From JBMNCR01 sp049366695 (GTDB lineage: Bacteria; Bacillota; Clostridia; Eubacteriales; Alkalibacteraceae), in contig JBMNCR010000109.1 of the NCBI GenBank assembly GCA_049366695.1, positions 1-50,758 of the forward strand: 50,758 nt of DNA, in the 5' to 3' direction. A model generated the notes under the pieces. The model was not told where the DNA came from, searched no databases, and saw nothing but the letters and a program-made list of their open reading frames with translations. The translations under genes and the position numbers were made by a program. Below, one piece after another: positions 1-6,407 of this stretch. The number at the start of each line of letters is the position of its first letter. The first letter of the stretch is position 1.

Positions 1-55
1 GAAGAAGAAATGATGGAAGGTAAAATAGATGAAAAGCTATTTAAAGATGTATTCG
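1..55. repeat. Terminal 55-bp direct repeat, left copy (assembly overlap of a circular map)
   Basis: The 55 bases at 1-55 are identical to 50704-50758. The length equals a common odd assembler k-mer, and a coding frame continues across the joint. This is best read as an overlap produced when a circular or circularly permuted genome is linearised, not as a physical terminal repeat. Removing one copy gives 50,703 bp. Confidence 0.93.
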
Positions 56-213
56 AAAATAAGATTAAAGACACCTTTGAAGATGAGCTTGCAGATACAG
101 TAATACGCATACTTGACTTATGTGGCGCTCGGGGGATAGACCTAGAAAGACATATAAACCTTAAATTGAAATACAACGCTACCCGCGAGCGGATGCACGG
201 CAAGAACTACTAA
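1..213 (+). CDS. MazG-like nucleotide pyrophosphohydrolase, C-terminal part (gene continues from 50482 across the contig joint)
   Basis: This is the 3' part of a gene that begins at 50482. Position 1 equals position 50704, because the contig ends repeat, and the frame is continuous across the joint. The whole protein is 144 residues. Residues 50-56 (E-L-S-E-A-L-E) and the ELAD motif at 103-106 form the Mg-binding ExxE...ExxD helices of all-alpha MazG-like NTP pyrophosphohydrolases. In phages these proteins are thought to hydrolyse nucleoside triphosphates, or to blunt (p)ppGpp or starvation signalling. The G+C is visibly higher than in the replication genes, which fits an accessory gene acquired separately. 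The first ATG inside the contig (position 10) is not the real start. Confidence 0.85.
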   Translation, partial: EEEMMEGKIDEKLFKDVFENKIKDTFEDELADTVIRILDLCGARGIDLERHINLKLKYNATRERMHGKNY

Positions 214-306
214 AAGCCTTGTGCATAACGGTTTAGGTAAGTTGCCGTTGCTTGTTGAATAACTTACAAAAGATAATGCGAGATACTAACTTTAAACGAC
301 AGAATA
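214..306. other. Spacer with inverted repeat and ACTTACAAA leader
   Basis: This short intergenic spacer follows the MazG-like gene. An inverted repeat AACGG (227-231) / CCGTT (245-249) brackets a 13-base loop. It is followed by AACTTACAAA (261-270), a leader word that recurs at 14727 and 49811, also just upstream of small genes in similar spacers. It could be an attenuating hairpin followed by an upstream region for the next gene. Function is inferred only. Confidence 0.4.
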
Positions 307-648
307 ATGAGCGGATTAAACGATGCACTTAATGTACTAAAGGAACTGAGAAAAGAATACTGGGAAGAGGGCACTGGATTACATACAGATTACTATATAA
401 CAATGGACGACATTGACAGACTCGACAAAGCTATTGAGATAATAGAAAAGCAAGCGAATGGTGTTAAAACGGGAGCAGAGCAATGCAATTTACCTGTTGT
501 TAGCGGTAGTTATTCCTATGAAATTGATTTTGGCACCCATTGCCGAGCAGGAATAGATATTACCAATAACGAACCAAAGGTGATAGGAGCTATGAACGGT
601 TGGGGTGACGGTATTAGTTTAGCGGACATTAAAATTAAGAAACTGTAA
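307..648 (+). CDS. Hypothetical protein, 113 aa (accessory island)
   Basis: I do not recognise a family. The N-terminal half (residues 1-50) is a charged, probably helical segment (LNVLKELRKEYW, then DDIDRLDKAIEIIEK) that looks coiled-coil forming. The C-terminal half is more beta-like, with Gly, Asn and Asp turns (IDITNNEPKVIGAMNGWGDG). It lies between the MazG-like gene and a zinc-ribbon protein, separated from each by about 90-base spacers, in the higher-G+C island that spans the contig joint. The ATG at 307 is the first in frame after the spacer. Likely a cytoplasmic accessory protein. Confidence 0.6.
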   Translation: MSGLNDALNVLKELRKEYWEEGTGLHTDYYITMDDIDRLDKAIEIIEKQANGVKTGAEQCNLPVVSGSYSYEIDFGTHCRAGIDITNNEPKVIGAMNGWGDGISLADIKIKKL

Positions 649-739
649 TTACCGCTAACGGATTGCAACATGGGTATGTGCGCCCAACCAATTACGCACA
701 GAAGTTGAAACGAAGTATTAATTAAAAACAAAAATAGCG

Positions 740-1015
740 ATGGATTTTACTAAAATAACATGCATAAGCCAACAATGTAAAGGCAAAGGAATAATAATGA
801 ACGGCGCGGGGGGAAGCTGGGGTGGAAGAATTGGCTACAGTTGTGTAAAATGCCCTGAGTGTGGGCTTAAATTACTGATAATGCCAGTTAAAGAAGATTA
901 CACATACAGTTTTAGTGCAAGAACTGAAAAAGAAGAGGATGAGCGTAGGCAAATGAAGAAAGAACTTAGAGAAATAGATGAACGCGCGGAGGAGATTAGA
1001 AGAAAGTTGCGCTAG
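740..1015 (+). CDS. Small zinc-ribbon-like protein with C-terminal coiled coil, 91 aa
   Basis: Cysteines at about 8, 13, 35, 38 and 41 (CISQQC, then CVKCPEC) could bind one zinc ion. Between them lies a glycine-rich stretch (NGAGGSWGGR). From about residue 60 the chain is highly charged and helical (EEDERRQMKKELREIDERA) and should form a coiled coil. Zinc ribbon plus coiled coil suggests a nucleic-acid or protein-binding adaptor. It belongs to the higher-G+C island and ends with TAG, followed by a hairpin-containing spacer. No specific family is recognised. Confidence 0.6.
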   Translation: MDFTKITCISQQCKGKGIIMNGAGGSWGGRIGYSCVKCPECGLKLLIMPVKEDYTYSFSARTEKEEDERRQMKKELREIDERAEEIRRKLR

Positions 1016-1060
1016 GGCTTTTGTTTTTAATTGCCCCAAATACGCACTAAATTACCTACG

Positions 1061-1108
1061 AGAAAAGGCGCATTACCTATGTTGCTTGTTAGCAACTGTG
1101 CCTTTTCT
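1061..1108 (+). terminator. Strong stem-loop in the spacer after the accessory island
   Basis: AGAAAAGGC (1061-1069) pairs perfectly with GCCTTTTCT (1100-1108). Inside it, GTTGC (1081-1085) pairs with GCAAC (1092-1096) around a six-base loop. The 3' arm ends in a T-rich stretch, so it could end transcription of the island on the plus strand. The nearly symmetrical structure could also be a recombination or boundary element. The rest of the spacer, 1016-1281, shows no gene. Confidence 0.5.
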
Positions 1109-1281
1109 TAAATGTAATGAACTACCAAAATAGCACTTACCTAAATTAGATTTTTAGGCATTGTTGCTAACTACTTTATAAACGCACTTTAATTTCAAGT
1201 TAATGAAATCATTTACAATAACTTATGCTGTAAAATTAATAATATTTTCTTATATTTATATCACAATAAAACAATAATGAC

Positions 1282-1821
1282 ATGATGTGTATTTATAAGA
1301 TTTCAAATGTAATTGGATATATTTATATTGGTGCAACTACATGCTATGAATCGAGGTATAATCAATATAAAAGATTACAAACTAATACTCAAATTAAATT
1401 AGACAATAGCTTTAGGAAATATGGTTTTAGTGGTCATACGTTTGAAGTTATTAAGGAATGCAGAAGTCAAAATGAATTATTTAAATATGAATGTTATTAT
1501 ATTGGTATATATAATTCTATTAATAATGGATTAAACTCAAAACTTCCTGATACGCCTAGTAAATTAATGCAAAAATCAGGAAGTATAACAATAGATAAAC
1601 AAATAAAATATGAATTATCAACTGACACCAATTATGTATGGACAAATGATAATTTATGTTTTAATTTAAAAACTGGAAGAAGGATAAAACAAGTTTATAA
1701 AAATGGCAGTATAGGTTATTGTATTAATTCAAAATTTAAAAGCCTTAAATCACTAAGACCATTATTACGTAAACCAATAGAAAAAAGAATACCCAACGCT
1801 CCAAGTTGGTTGTATGACTAA
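1282..1821 (+). CDS. GIY-YIG family endonuclease (homing-type), 179 aa
   Basis: The N-terminus carries the GIY-YIG pattern as CIY (residues 3-5) and YIYIG (13-17), followed by the conserved Arg (about 25) and a Glu-rich helix with an Asn (LFKYECYYIGIYN, then GLN). This is the catalytic domain of free-standing phage GIY-YIG nucleases, which cut DNA and spread by homing. The C-terminal part (about 115-165: NLKTGRRIKQVYKNGSIGY, then a Lys-rich helix) resembles the small DNA-binding modules appended to homing nucleases. There are two adjacent ATGs (1282, 1285). The gene is strongly A+T-rich, unlike the preceding island. The first residue of GIY is Cys here, so activity is uncertain. Confidence 0.72.
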   Translation: MMCIYKISNVIGYIYIGATTCYESRYNQYKRLQTNTQIKLDNSFRKYGFSGHTFEVIKECRSQNELFKYECYYIGIYNSINNGLNSKLPDTPSKLMQKSGSITIDKQIKYELSTDTNYVWTNDNLCFNLKTGRRIKQVYKNGSIGYCINSKFKSLKSLRPLLRKPIEKRIPNAPSWLYD

Positions 1822-1832
1822 AATTAAATAAA

Positions 1833-2060
1833 ATGAATACATATAAAAGAAAAAAGTTAGAGAATAAATTAGGGATTACTGCTCAAACTAATTCCAGAGA
1901 AATGGCAGAAATAGATTTAAACAGATGTTATAAAAAAAGAAAATCACCTGATTTAAGCAAAATGAATAGAAATAAAATAGATAATAGAACTATTGTATTT
2001 GCAAAGACTAAAGAATTATTAAACAATACTACTGAAACAATTTTAAACAGAAATTCATAA
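1833..2060 (+). CDS. Hypothetical basic protein, 75 aa
   Basis: A small Lys/Arg-rich protein (NTYKRKKLENKLG, later YKKRKSPDLSKMNRNK) with no cysteines and no membrane segment. It starts 12 bases after the GIY-YIG gene, and its stop shares one base with the next ATG (TAATG at 2058-2062), so it is part of one translated operon. The charge suggests nucleic-acid binding, but no family is recognised. Confidence 0.5.
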   Translation: MNTYKRKKLENKLGITAQTNSREMAEIDLNRCYKKRKSPDLSKMNRNKIDNRTIVFAKTKELLNNTTETILNRNS

Positions 2061-2407
2061 TGACTAAAGAAGAACAACAAAAAAAATTAGACATAAGTTT
2101 AACTTTTATACTTCAATTACATGAAGTAATGCTTAGATTTATTACTGAAGATATTGATAATCCAGCTTTAAAACATATAATGAAAAAAGAGTTTAAAGGA
2201 TTATTTGCACAAAGTAAAAAACTAGATAAAGAATTTAGAAAATACATTAACCAAGATAAAAGATTTGATGATCCAGAGGAATTATTTGATAGTGAAGCAG
2301 ATTATATTTATGATTTAATTAAAGCTACTTATGGATTAAATAATCATTCTAAATGGGATAGAGCAATTGCGGTTGTAAAAAATATAGCAAATGGAGTTAA
2401 CCAGTAA
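2060..2407 (+). CDS. Hypothetical helical protein, 115 aa
   Basis: The protein appears all-helical and acidic in its second half (DDPEELFDSEADYIYDLIKA). The start overlaps the previous stop by one base, which implies translational coupling. Its last 17 bases overlap the next small gene. No motif is recognised. It sits in the early module ahead of the recombination genes, so a role in DNA metabolism is a contextual guess only. Confidence 0.55.
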   Translation: MTKEEQQKKLDISLTFILQLHEVMLRFITEDIDNPALKHIMKKEFKGLFAQSKKLDKEFRKYINQDKRFDDPEELFDSEADYIYDLIKATYGLNNHSKWDRAIAVVKNIANGVNQ

Positions 2408-2582
2408 GAATACAAGTGAATTATTGATACTATTCATGTATAGATATTCATATCCTCAATATTCAATTGCTAATCATTTACAAATATCTAATTCTAAATT
2501 TAGCACTAAATTAAAAATGAATGATTGGTCTAGTTTAGAAGTAAGAAGTATATACGAATTTATCAAGTCAGTTATAAAATAA
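2391..2582 (+). CDS. Small helix-turn-helix-like protein, 63 aa
   Basis: Residues about 24-41 (YSIANHLQISNSKFSTKLK) fit a helix-turn-helix in which the second helix would read the DNA groove, as in Cro-like proteins. The total length of 63 residues is also typical. The start lies inside the end of the preceding gene (17-base overlap). A strong promoter-like site follows directly (2594-2624), so the protein could control it. Start choice is moderately secure because no other ATG lies close by. Confidence 0.5.
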   Translation: MELTSKNTSELLILFMYRYSYPQYSIANHLQISNSKFSTKLKMNDWSSLEVRSIYEFIKSVIK

Positions 2583-2593
2583 TTCGTGTCTAG

Positions 2594-2624
2594 TTTTGTA
2601 GAAAGAAAATAAATATTAACTTTG
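2594..2624 (+). promoter_or_regulatory. Bacteroidota-type promoter for the recombination operon
   Basis: TTTTG (2594-2598) and TAACTTTG (2617-2624) match the -33/-7 pattern TTTG...TAnnTTTG with an 18-base spacer. The word TCTAGTTTTGTAG, followed by AAGAAAATAA, recurs almost exactly at the promoter near 49198, so the two are a matched pair. The ATG at 2628 is only three bases past the -7 element, so the transcript would be leaderless or nearly so. Confidence 0.65.
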
Positions 2625-2627
2625 TGT

Positions 2628-2867
2628 ATGAAATATAATTTTAAGCAATTATTAAAATCAGGAATTGCAATAGTTGATTTACCTGTTAAACTAACTTTTA
2701 ATAAAGACAAATCAGGTAATAGACGTTGTATAGAAGAAGAACGTATTCGAAAAGCCGCGTTTGATTTTTGTAAACGTAGAGGGTTAAAATGTAGTGTTGA
2801 AAAACTACATAAATTTGAATTTTCAAAAAAAAATAAACTAATAGTAAAACTAAAACAAGATGATTGA
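2628..2867 (+). CDS. Hypothetical basic protein, 79 aa
   Basis: This is the first gene of the recombination operon, starting three bases after the -7 element. A TTG six bases further upstream lies within the promoter itself and is unlikely to be used. The protein is Lys/Arg-rich (RIRKAAFDFCKRRGLKC) with alternating hydrophobic residues near the C-terminus. Its last codons overlap the Erf start (ATG at 2860). The motif AAACTAAAAC (2847-2856) inside its end is the likely translation enhancer for erf. No family is recognised. Confidence 0.6.
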   Translation: MKYNFKQLLKSGIAIVDLPVKLTFNKDKSGNRRCIEEERIRKAAFDFCKRRGLKCSVEKLHKFEFSKKNKLIVKLKQDD

Positions 2868-3405
2868 GCATTCTGAAAGCATAAAAGAACTTGCAACAGC
2901 TTTATGTAAATTTCATTCAGAGGTAGGCAAGGTTAAAAAGGAAAATACAAATCCTTTCTTTAAATCAAAATATGCTGACTTATCAAGTATATTAGATGTT
3001 ATCGAAGAGCCATTACATAAAAACGGATTATCTTTTGTTCAGTTTCCAATTGGAGAACATGAAATGTTAACAATGCTTATGCATATATCCGGAGAATGGA
3101 TAAAAGGTTCATACATAATGAAACCTACTAAAAATGACCCTCAGGGATTAGGTAGTGTTATAACTTATCAAAGGCGTTACGCTTTAGGGTCTATATTAGG
3201 TTTAAATATAGATGAAGATGATGATGGTAACGAAGCAAGTAAACCACAACCAAAAACAGAAAAACAATGGATTAATCCAGGTTCAGAGTCATGGAATAAA
3301 GCTTTAAGTCAAAAAGCTACTATTGAAACTGTAAAACAGTATTATAAAATAAGTAAGGATAATGAAGTTAAATACTTAGAAGAATTAAGCAATGGGAGCA
3401 ACTAA
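2860..3405 (+). CDS. erf: ERF-family single-strand annealing recombinase, 181 aa
   Basis: The diagnostic Erf block is present at residues 98-124 (GSVITYQRRYALGSILGL, then an Asp-rich DEDDDGN). The N-terminal helices (SIKELATALCKFHSEVGKV, KYADLSSILDVIEEPLHKNG) also match the family. Erf proteins form rings that anneal complementary single strands, supporting recombination and circularisation or concatemer formation of phage DNA. It is followed by ssb, NinB-like and, further on, RusA genes, the usual set. The C-terminal tail (about 127-181) is a linker plus a small helical region. The start is supported by an AAACTAAAAC element three bases upstream. Confidence 0.9.
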   Translation: MIEHSESIKELATALCKFHSEVGKVKKENTNPFFKSKYADLSSILDVIEEPLHKNGLSFVQFPIGEHEMLTMLMHISGEWIKGSYIMKPTKNDPQGLGSVITYQRRYALGSILGLNIDEDDDGNEASKPQPKTEKQWINPGSESWNKALSQKATIETVKQYYKISKDNEVKYLEELSNGSN

Positions 3406-3493
3406 AAAAACATTCGAAGAAATAAGAGAGAAGCAATTACAGGAAGAAATTAAAAATAACATAAGTAATTATGAGCGAGAATATGGAAAGTAG
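3392..3493 (+). CDS. Possible 33-aa bridging small protein
   Basis: A short reading frame starts inside the end of erf (ATG 3392) and ends inside the start of the next gene (TAG 3491-3493). It would encode a charged helix (KTFEEIREKQLQEEIKN). It fills the only gap between the two genes, and both overlaps are of the type seen elsewhere in this genome. It is small enough to be fortuitous. Confidence 0.4.
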   Translation: MGATKKTFEEIREKQLQEEIKNNISNYEREYGK

Positions 3494-3905
3494 ATCAATA
3501 GCAACTTTAACTCAGTTGCCAACTACAAAAACAGAAATAGAAACATATGTATCATCATTAAAAAATGATATTATAGGAGGTTATATTTCTGCCGAAGAAT
3601 CTGCATTGATATTAAAGTCATTTGAAGAGGTAATAACGCAATTAAAAAAAGATGAAGATATAAAGTCTTACTTATATTCTGAACTTGAAAAATACACTGA
3701 AAAAACGGTTAAATATCAAGGATGTGAGATTACAAAAGCTTCACGTACTATTTATGATTATTCAAGCGATGAAGAATATGCTTCGTTAAAGGAGCAAGAG
3801 CAAGAAATTAAGCAATACATTAAAGCCAGGGAAATTATTTTAAAAGGTGGTAATTTCCCAAGTAAAACAAGTGAATATTTAACAATTAAATTAGCAAAAA
3901 AATGA
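3471..3905 (+). CDS. Hypothetical protein, coiled-coil rich, 144 aa (recombination operon)
   Basis: The sequence is largely helical with heptad-like stretches (residues 20-75, and about 105-130: YASLKEQEQEIKQYIKAR). It lies between erf and ssb, a position often filled in Bacteroidota phages by small recombination or nuclease-modulating proteins, but no specific family is assigned. Its stop overlaps an ATG in the form ATGA (3902-3905). That ATG begins a short copy of the ssb 5' end, so this gene was probably once directly coupled to ssb before the HNH gene came between them. Confidence 0.62.
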   Translation: MSENMESRSIATLTQLPTTKTEIETYVSSLKNDIIGGYISAEESALILKSFEEVITQLKKDEDIKSYLYSELEKYTEKTVKYQGCEITKASRTIYDYSSDEEYASLKEQEQEIKQYIKAREIILKGGNFPSKTSEYLTIKLAKK

Positions 3906-3954
3906 GCGTAAATAAAGTAATTTTATTATGTAATATTACTTTATTACATAATAA
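3902..3954 (+). pseudogene. Duplicated 5' end of ssb with nested palindromes, left of the HNH gene
   Basis: The twelve bases from the ATG at 3902 (ATGAGCGTAAAT) are identical to the true ssb start at 4645. The short frame reads MSVNKVILLCN, against MSVNRVLLIGF for SSB, before running out of frame. The same stretch holds two mutually exclusive stem-loops: AAAGTAAT (3914-3921) with ATTACTTT (3935-3942), and TTATTATGTAAT (3923-3934) with ATTACATAATAA (3943-3954). This looks like the scar of HNH gene insertion at the start of ssb, which restored a full ssb on the right and left a stub on the left. The hairpins may now act on HNH expression. Confidence 0.65.
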
Positions 3955-3956
3955 AA

Positions 3957-4640
3957 ATGGAAGCTGAATATTTAAAATTACACTATTTAGAAAAAAAAGA
4001 AAGTATACCAGATATATCTAAGTTATCTGGTATATCAAAATCTACTATTAGATATTGGATTATAAAGCATAATATACCATTAAGGACAAGACTTGAAGGT
4101 CATGCGCTTGCTAAAAATAAAATGGGTAATCATTTAAAAGATAAAAAACGAAAATTTACAAATGATTGGATTGAAAATATTAGAAAATCAGCATTGAAAA
4201 GATGGGATAAAAAAGCTAATGGAATATCATTAAAGCCTAACGGATATTATGAAATAACAAGAGGTGTAAATAAAGGTAAGAGTTTACATGTTGTTATAAT
4301 GGAAATTAATATAGGTAGAAAATTAAAAAAAAACGAAGTTGTTCATCATAAAAACGAAATAAAAACAGATAATAGAATAGAAAATTTGGAATTAATGACA
4401 AAAAGTGAACATTCAAAATTACATGCTATTAAAAGAATAAATAACAATACTAATTATGATATATCTAAAGAGTCTAAAAAAGGAGAATTACATAATAATT
4501 CAAAATTAAAAGAATATGATGTAATAGAAATTTATAATTCAACATTAACCAATAAAGAATTATCTATAAAATATAATGTAAGTATATCTTGCATAAAACA
4601 TATAAAAAACAAACGAACATGGAAACATTTAAAATTATAA
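3957..4640 (+). CDS. HNH homing endonuclease with flanking DNA-binding helices, 227 aa
   Basis: Residues 1-45 hold a helix-turn-helix (SIPDISKLSGISKSTIRYW). The HNH domain spans about 108-156: H111, the H130-H131 pair with KNEIKTDNRIENLEL, then H152. This is the HNH_3-type nuclease of phage homing genes. The C-terminal segment, 185-227, is a second HTH (TNKELSIKYNVSISCIKHIK) that would contact the target site. The gene lies exactly between the coupled upstream gene and ssb, and its left flank carries a copy of the ssb 5' end, which indicates insertion. It probably nicks ssb genes lacking the insertion. Confidence 0.85.
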   Translation: MEAEYLKLHYLEKKESIPDISKLSGISKSTIRYWIIKHNIPLRTRLEGHALAKNKMGNHLKDKKRKFTNDWIENIRKSALKRWDKKANGISLKPNGYYEITRGVNKGKSLHVVIMEINIGRKLKKNEVVHHKNEIKTDNRIENLELMTKSEHSKLHAIKRINNNTNYDISKESKKGELHNNSKLKEYDVIEIYNSTLTNKELSIKYNVSISCIKHIKNKRTWKHLKL

Positions 4641-4644
4641 AAAT

Positions 4645-5046
4645 ATGAGCGTAAATCGTGTATTATTAATTGGTTTTTGTGGTAAAGACCCTGAAATAAA
4701 AACATTTGAAAATAGTAAAGTTGCAAACTTTACTTTAGCCACAACAGAAAAAGGATACACAACCAAATCAGGACAACAAATTCCAGAAAAAACAGAATGG
4801 CATAATATTGTTGTTTGGGGTGGTTTAGCAAAAGTTGTAGAGAATTATGTGAAAAAAGGAACTCAATTATTTATAGAAGGTAAGTTAAGAACTAGATCAT
4901 GGGATAATAAGGATGGAAATAAAAGATATACTACTGAAATATATGTAGATAATCTTCAATTATTAGGCTCTGGAAATAATAACAACCAAAGTCAAAATAA
5001 TGATAACTACAATAATCAATCTAATGAAGGTGATGTGCCTTTTTAA
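4645..5046 (+). CDS. ssb: Single-stranded DNA-binding protein, 133 aa
   Basis: The N-terminal OB fold (residues 1-106) starts MSVNRVLLIGFCGKDPE and contains the conserved TEWHNIVVWGGLAKVVENY and LFIEGKLRTRSW segments. It is followed by an Asn/Gln-rich flexible linker (about 110-127). It ends in DVPF, the acidic hydrophobic tip through which SSBs recruit replication and recombination partners; the same DVPF tip ends the primase-helicase at 9512. It protects and organises ssDNA during phage replication and works with the Erf annealing protein. It starts four bases after the HNH gene. Confidence 0.95.
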   Translation: MSVNRVLLIGFCGKDPEIKTFENSKVANFTLATTEKGYTTKSGQQIPEKTEWHNIVVWGGLAKVVENYVKKGTQLFIEGKLRTRSWDNKDGNKRYTTEIYVDNLQLLGSGNNNNQSQNNDNYNNQSNEGDVPF

Positions 5047-5055
5047 AATTAAGTA

Positions 5056-5481
5056 ATGATATACGATTTTAAAAAAGAATCAGATATTAAAAAAGCTAGG
5101 TATGTGTTAGAAAAGCACATATCTAGCCAATCAAAATGTGAAGTAAAAAAGATAACACGAACAAGAACTTTATCGCAAAATAGTGCCTTACATTTGTTCT
5201 TTAATAACATTGCTGACCAGCTAAACGAGCTTGGAGAAACATTTAATTATACAGGTTTTAACGGAAAAGAAATGGAAATGATGTTTACACCTGAATTAAT
5301 TAAAAATACTTTATGGCGGCCAATACAGATAGCTTTATTTGAAATAGAATCAACAAAGGATATCGATACAAATCAAATAAATAAAATATTAGATGTCATA
5401 ACAAAGTTTTTCGGGAATAAAGGAATACCTATTACGTTTCCTTCTCAATTTGAATTATTTATTAAACAACAATTAAAATAA
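5056..5481 (+). CDS. NinB-like recombination-associated protein, 141 aa
   Basis: The central part (residues 33-60, RTRTLSQNSALHLFFNNIA) and the segment LIKNTLWRPIQIALF match a protein commonly found beside ssb in phages of Bacteroidota. It resembles NinB/Orf-type recombination mediators, which bind ssDNA and help load annealing proteins. The C-terminus ends in a FGNKGIPITFPS stretch typical of that group. The position directly after ssb supports the role. The NinB link is a judgement by eye and could be wrong; the family resemblance is more secure than the biochemical function. Confidence 0.6.
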   Translation: MIYDFKKESDIKKARYVLEKHISSQSKCEVKKITRTRTLSQNSALHLFFNNIADQLNELGETFNYTGFNGKEMEMMFTPELIKNTLWRPIQIALFEIESTKDIDTNQINKILDVITKFFGNKGIPITFPSQFELFIKQQLK

Positions 5482-5896
5482 TTTTAAAATGTAATTAAAC
5501 GAATAAATATACGGTCCAGGATATAATATATAAATAAAATATGCAGGATTAATTTACGGCTTTTAAAACTAAAACAATGAAAGCAAAAATAACTAAGATT
5601 CAAATAGAATATGAAAACGGAAAATTAAAGTCATTAGATAGTGATTTTTTCAACTCAAACAAATATGTTAATATATAACGCACTAGAAGAAAAATAAAGG
5701 CTAAATTTAACGCTAAGAAAGTTTTCTTTAATTATACTCAAAGGATATGAAAAAATGCAACGAAGAAAAAGAAATATCTGAATTTAGAAAAACAAATTGA
5801 AATGAAAGAAGAATTAATAAAAGAAATACAAGAGCTTAATTTTTTATTAAAGTATTTAAGTTAATTAAAAAAAATAGATTAATGAAATTTAATTTA
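5482..5896 (+). other. Intergenic stretch with short reading frames only
   Basis: This region holds no long gene. Besides the 33-aa frame at 5577-5678 (listed separately), a 17-codon frame from 5747 reads MKKCNEEKEISEFRKTN. That resembles the opening of HNH-associated or zinc-ribbon proteins and may be a decayed remnant. A 20-codon frame (MKEELIKEIQELNFLLKYLS) follows at 5809-5871. The stretch is very A+T-rich and probably serves as a leader or eroded accessory region upstream of the promoter near 5897. Confidence 0.4.
5577..5678 (+). CDS. Possible small protein, 33 aa
   Basis: MKAKITKIQIEYENGKLKSL begins right after an exact AAACTAAAAC element (5566-5575, one base before the ATG). The same element precedes many start codons in this phage, which is the main argument that the frame is translated. 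The product is a short amphipathic, beta-prone peptide, and no family is recognised. Confidence 0.5.
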   Translation: MKAKITKIQIEYENGKLKSLDSDFFNSNKYVNI

Positions 5897-5904
5897 TATA
5901 TTTG
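5897..5904 (+). promoter_or_regulatory. Promoter -7 element upstream of a structured leader
   Basis: TATATTTG (5897-5904) matches the Bacteroidota -7 consensus TAnnTTTG. No good TTTG lies at the -33 distance, so strength is uncertain. Initiation five to seven bases downstream would begin the RNA at the GGGC that closes the predicted three-way junction (5909-5961). Confidence 0.5.
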
Positions 5905-5908
5905 TATT

Positions 5909-5961
5909 GGGCTTAGGTTGGCTTGATCACCAACTGAAAGCGGAAGCGATGACCGTTGCCC
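5909..5961 (+). ncRNA. Predicted structured RNA leader (three-way junction)
   Basis: In an A+T-rich setting this patch is clearly G+C-rich and folds compactly. GGGC (5909-5912) pairs with GCCC (5958-5961) and closes the element. GTTGG (5917-5921) pairs with CCAAC (5930-5934). AGCGG (5939-5943) pairs with CCGTT (5953-5957). The loop word GCGATG (5946-5951) can instead pair with either of two downstream CATCGC copies (5973-5978 and 5988-5993), so a switch between two folds is conceivable. It lies between a promoter element and the NUMOD4-derived gene at 5998. It may be a riboregulator, or a leftover of a mobile intron or element. Only the pairing is seen; the function is inferred. Confidence 0.4.
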
Positions 5962-5997
5962 TTACTTCTTTTCATCGCAATACATAACATCGCAATT

Positions 5998-6315
5998 ATG
6001 CAAGAAAAAGAAATTTGGAAGCCTATAAAAGGCTATGAATATCATTACGAAGTATGTAATTTAGAATGGAATACTGTTAGAGAAAATAATATACATGCAT
6101 ATGAAAATGGATTAAAAGTAATACCATTTAATCATGGCGCAAGTAAGCCAGTATTACAAATTGATAAAAAAACAAATAAAATAATAAAAGAATACCCATC
6201 TGCAAGAGAAGCATATAGACAAACTAATATTCATTTTGCAACTATATGTGATGTATGTAGAGGAAGGAAAAGTAATTATTCAGCTGGAGGATATATATGG
6301 AGATACAAAAATTAG
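5998..6315 (+). CDS. NUMOD4 homing-endonuclease derivative lacking the HNH core, 105 aa
   Basis: The N-terminus (IWKPIKGYEYHYEVCN) is a NUMOD4 DNA-binding motif. The sequence then jumps directly to NLEWNTVRENNIHAYENGLK, which in full-length NUMOD4-HNH nucleases follows the HNH domain, and continues with the usual C-terminal DNA-binding part (PVLQIDKKTNKIIKEYPSAR, then ICDVCRGRKSN and GGYIWRYKN). About 60-70 residues with the catalytic histidines and asparagine are missing in frame, so it should bind DNA but not cut it. The start at ATG 5998 is preferred; an upstream TTG frame covers the structured leader. It could be a decayed nuclease or a repurposed DNA-binding regulator. Confidence 0.75.
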   Translation: MQEKEIWKPIKGYEYHYEVCNLEWNTVRENNIHAYENGLKVIPFNHGASKPVLQIDKKTNKIIKEYPSAREAYRQTNIHFATICDVCRGRKSNYSAGGYIWRYKN

Positions 6316-6370
6316 AAAGACTCAAATAGATGAGATTATAAAAAATATTGAAAATAAAATTGAAAAAAGT

Positions 6371-6402
6371 TTTTGAGAGTAAAGAATAATTTACTAATAT
6401 TG
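6371..6402 (+). promoter_or_regulatory. Promoter for small HTH gene
   Basis: A TTTTTG run (ending 6375) and TAATATTG (6395-6402, one mismatch to TAnnTTTG) are spaced by 19 bases. The ATG at 6408 lies only five bases downstream, suggesting a nearly leaderless message. Confidence 0.5.
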
Positions 6403-6407
6403 TAGAC

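Noticed and set aside
1..55. Physical direct terminal repeat of the virion DNA
   Set aside because: The repeat is only 55 bases, lies inside a coding frame, and has a typical assembler overlap length. Real terminal repeats are normally longer and intergenic.
5905..5980. tRNA or suppressor tRNA in the structured G+C-rich patch
   Set aside because: The stems are too short and there is no seven-pair acceptor, T-loop consensus or anticodon arm of the right size. It is kept only as a structured leader.
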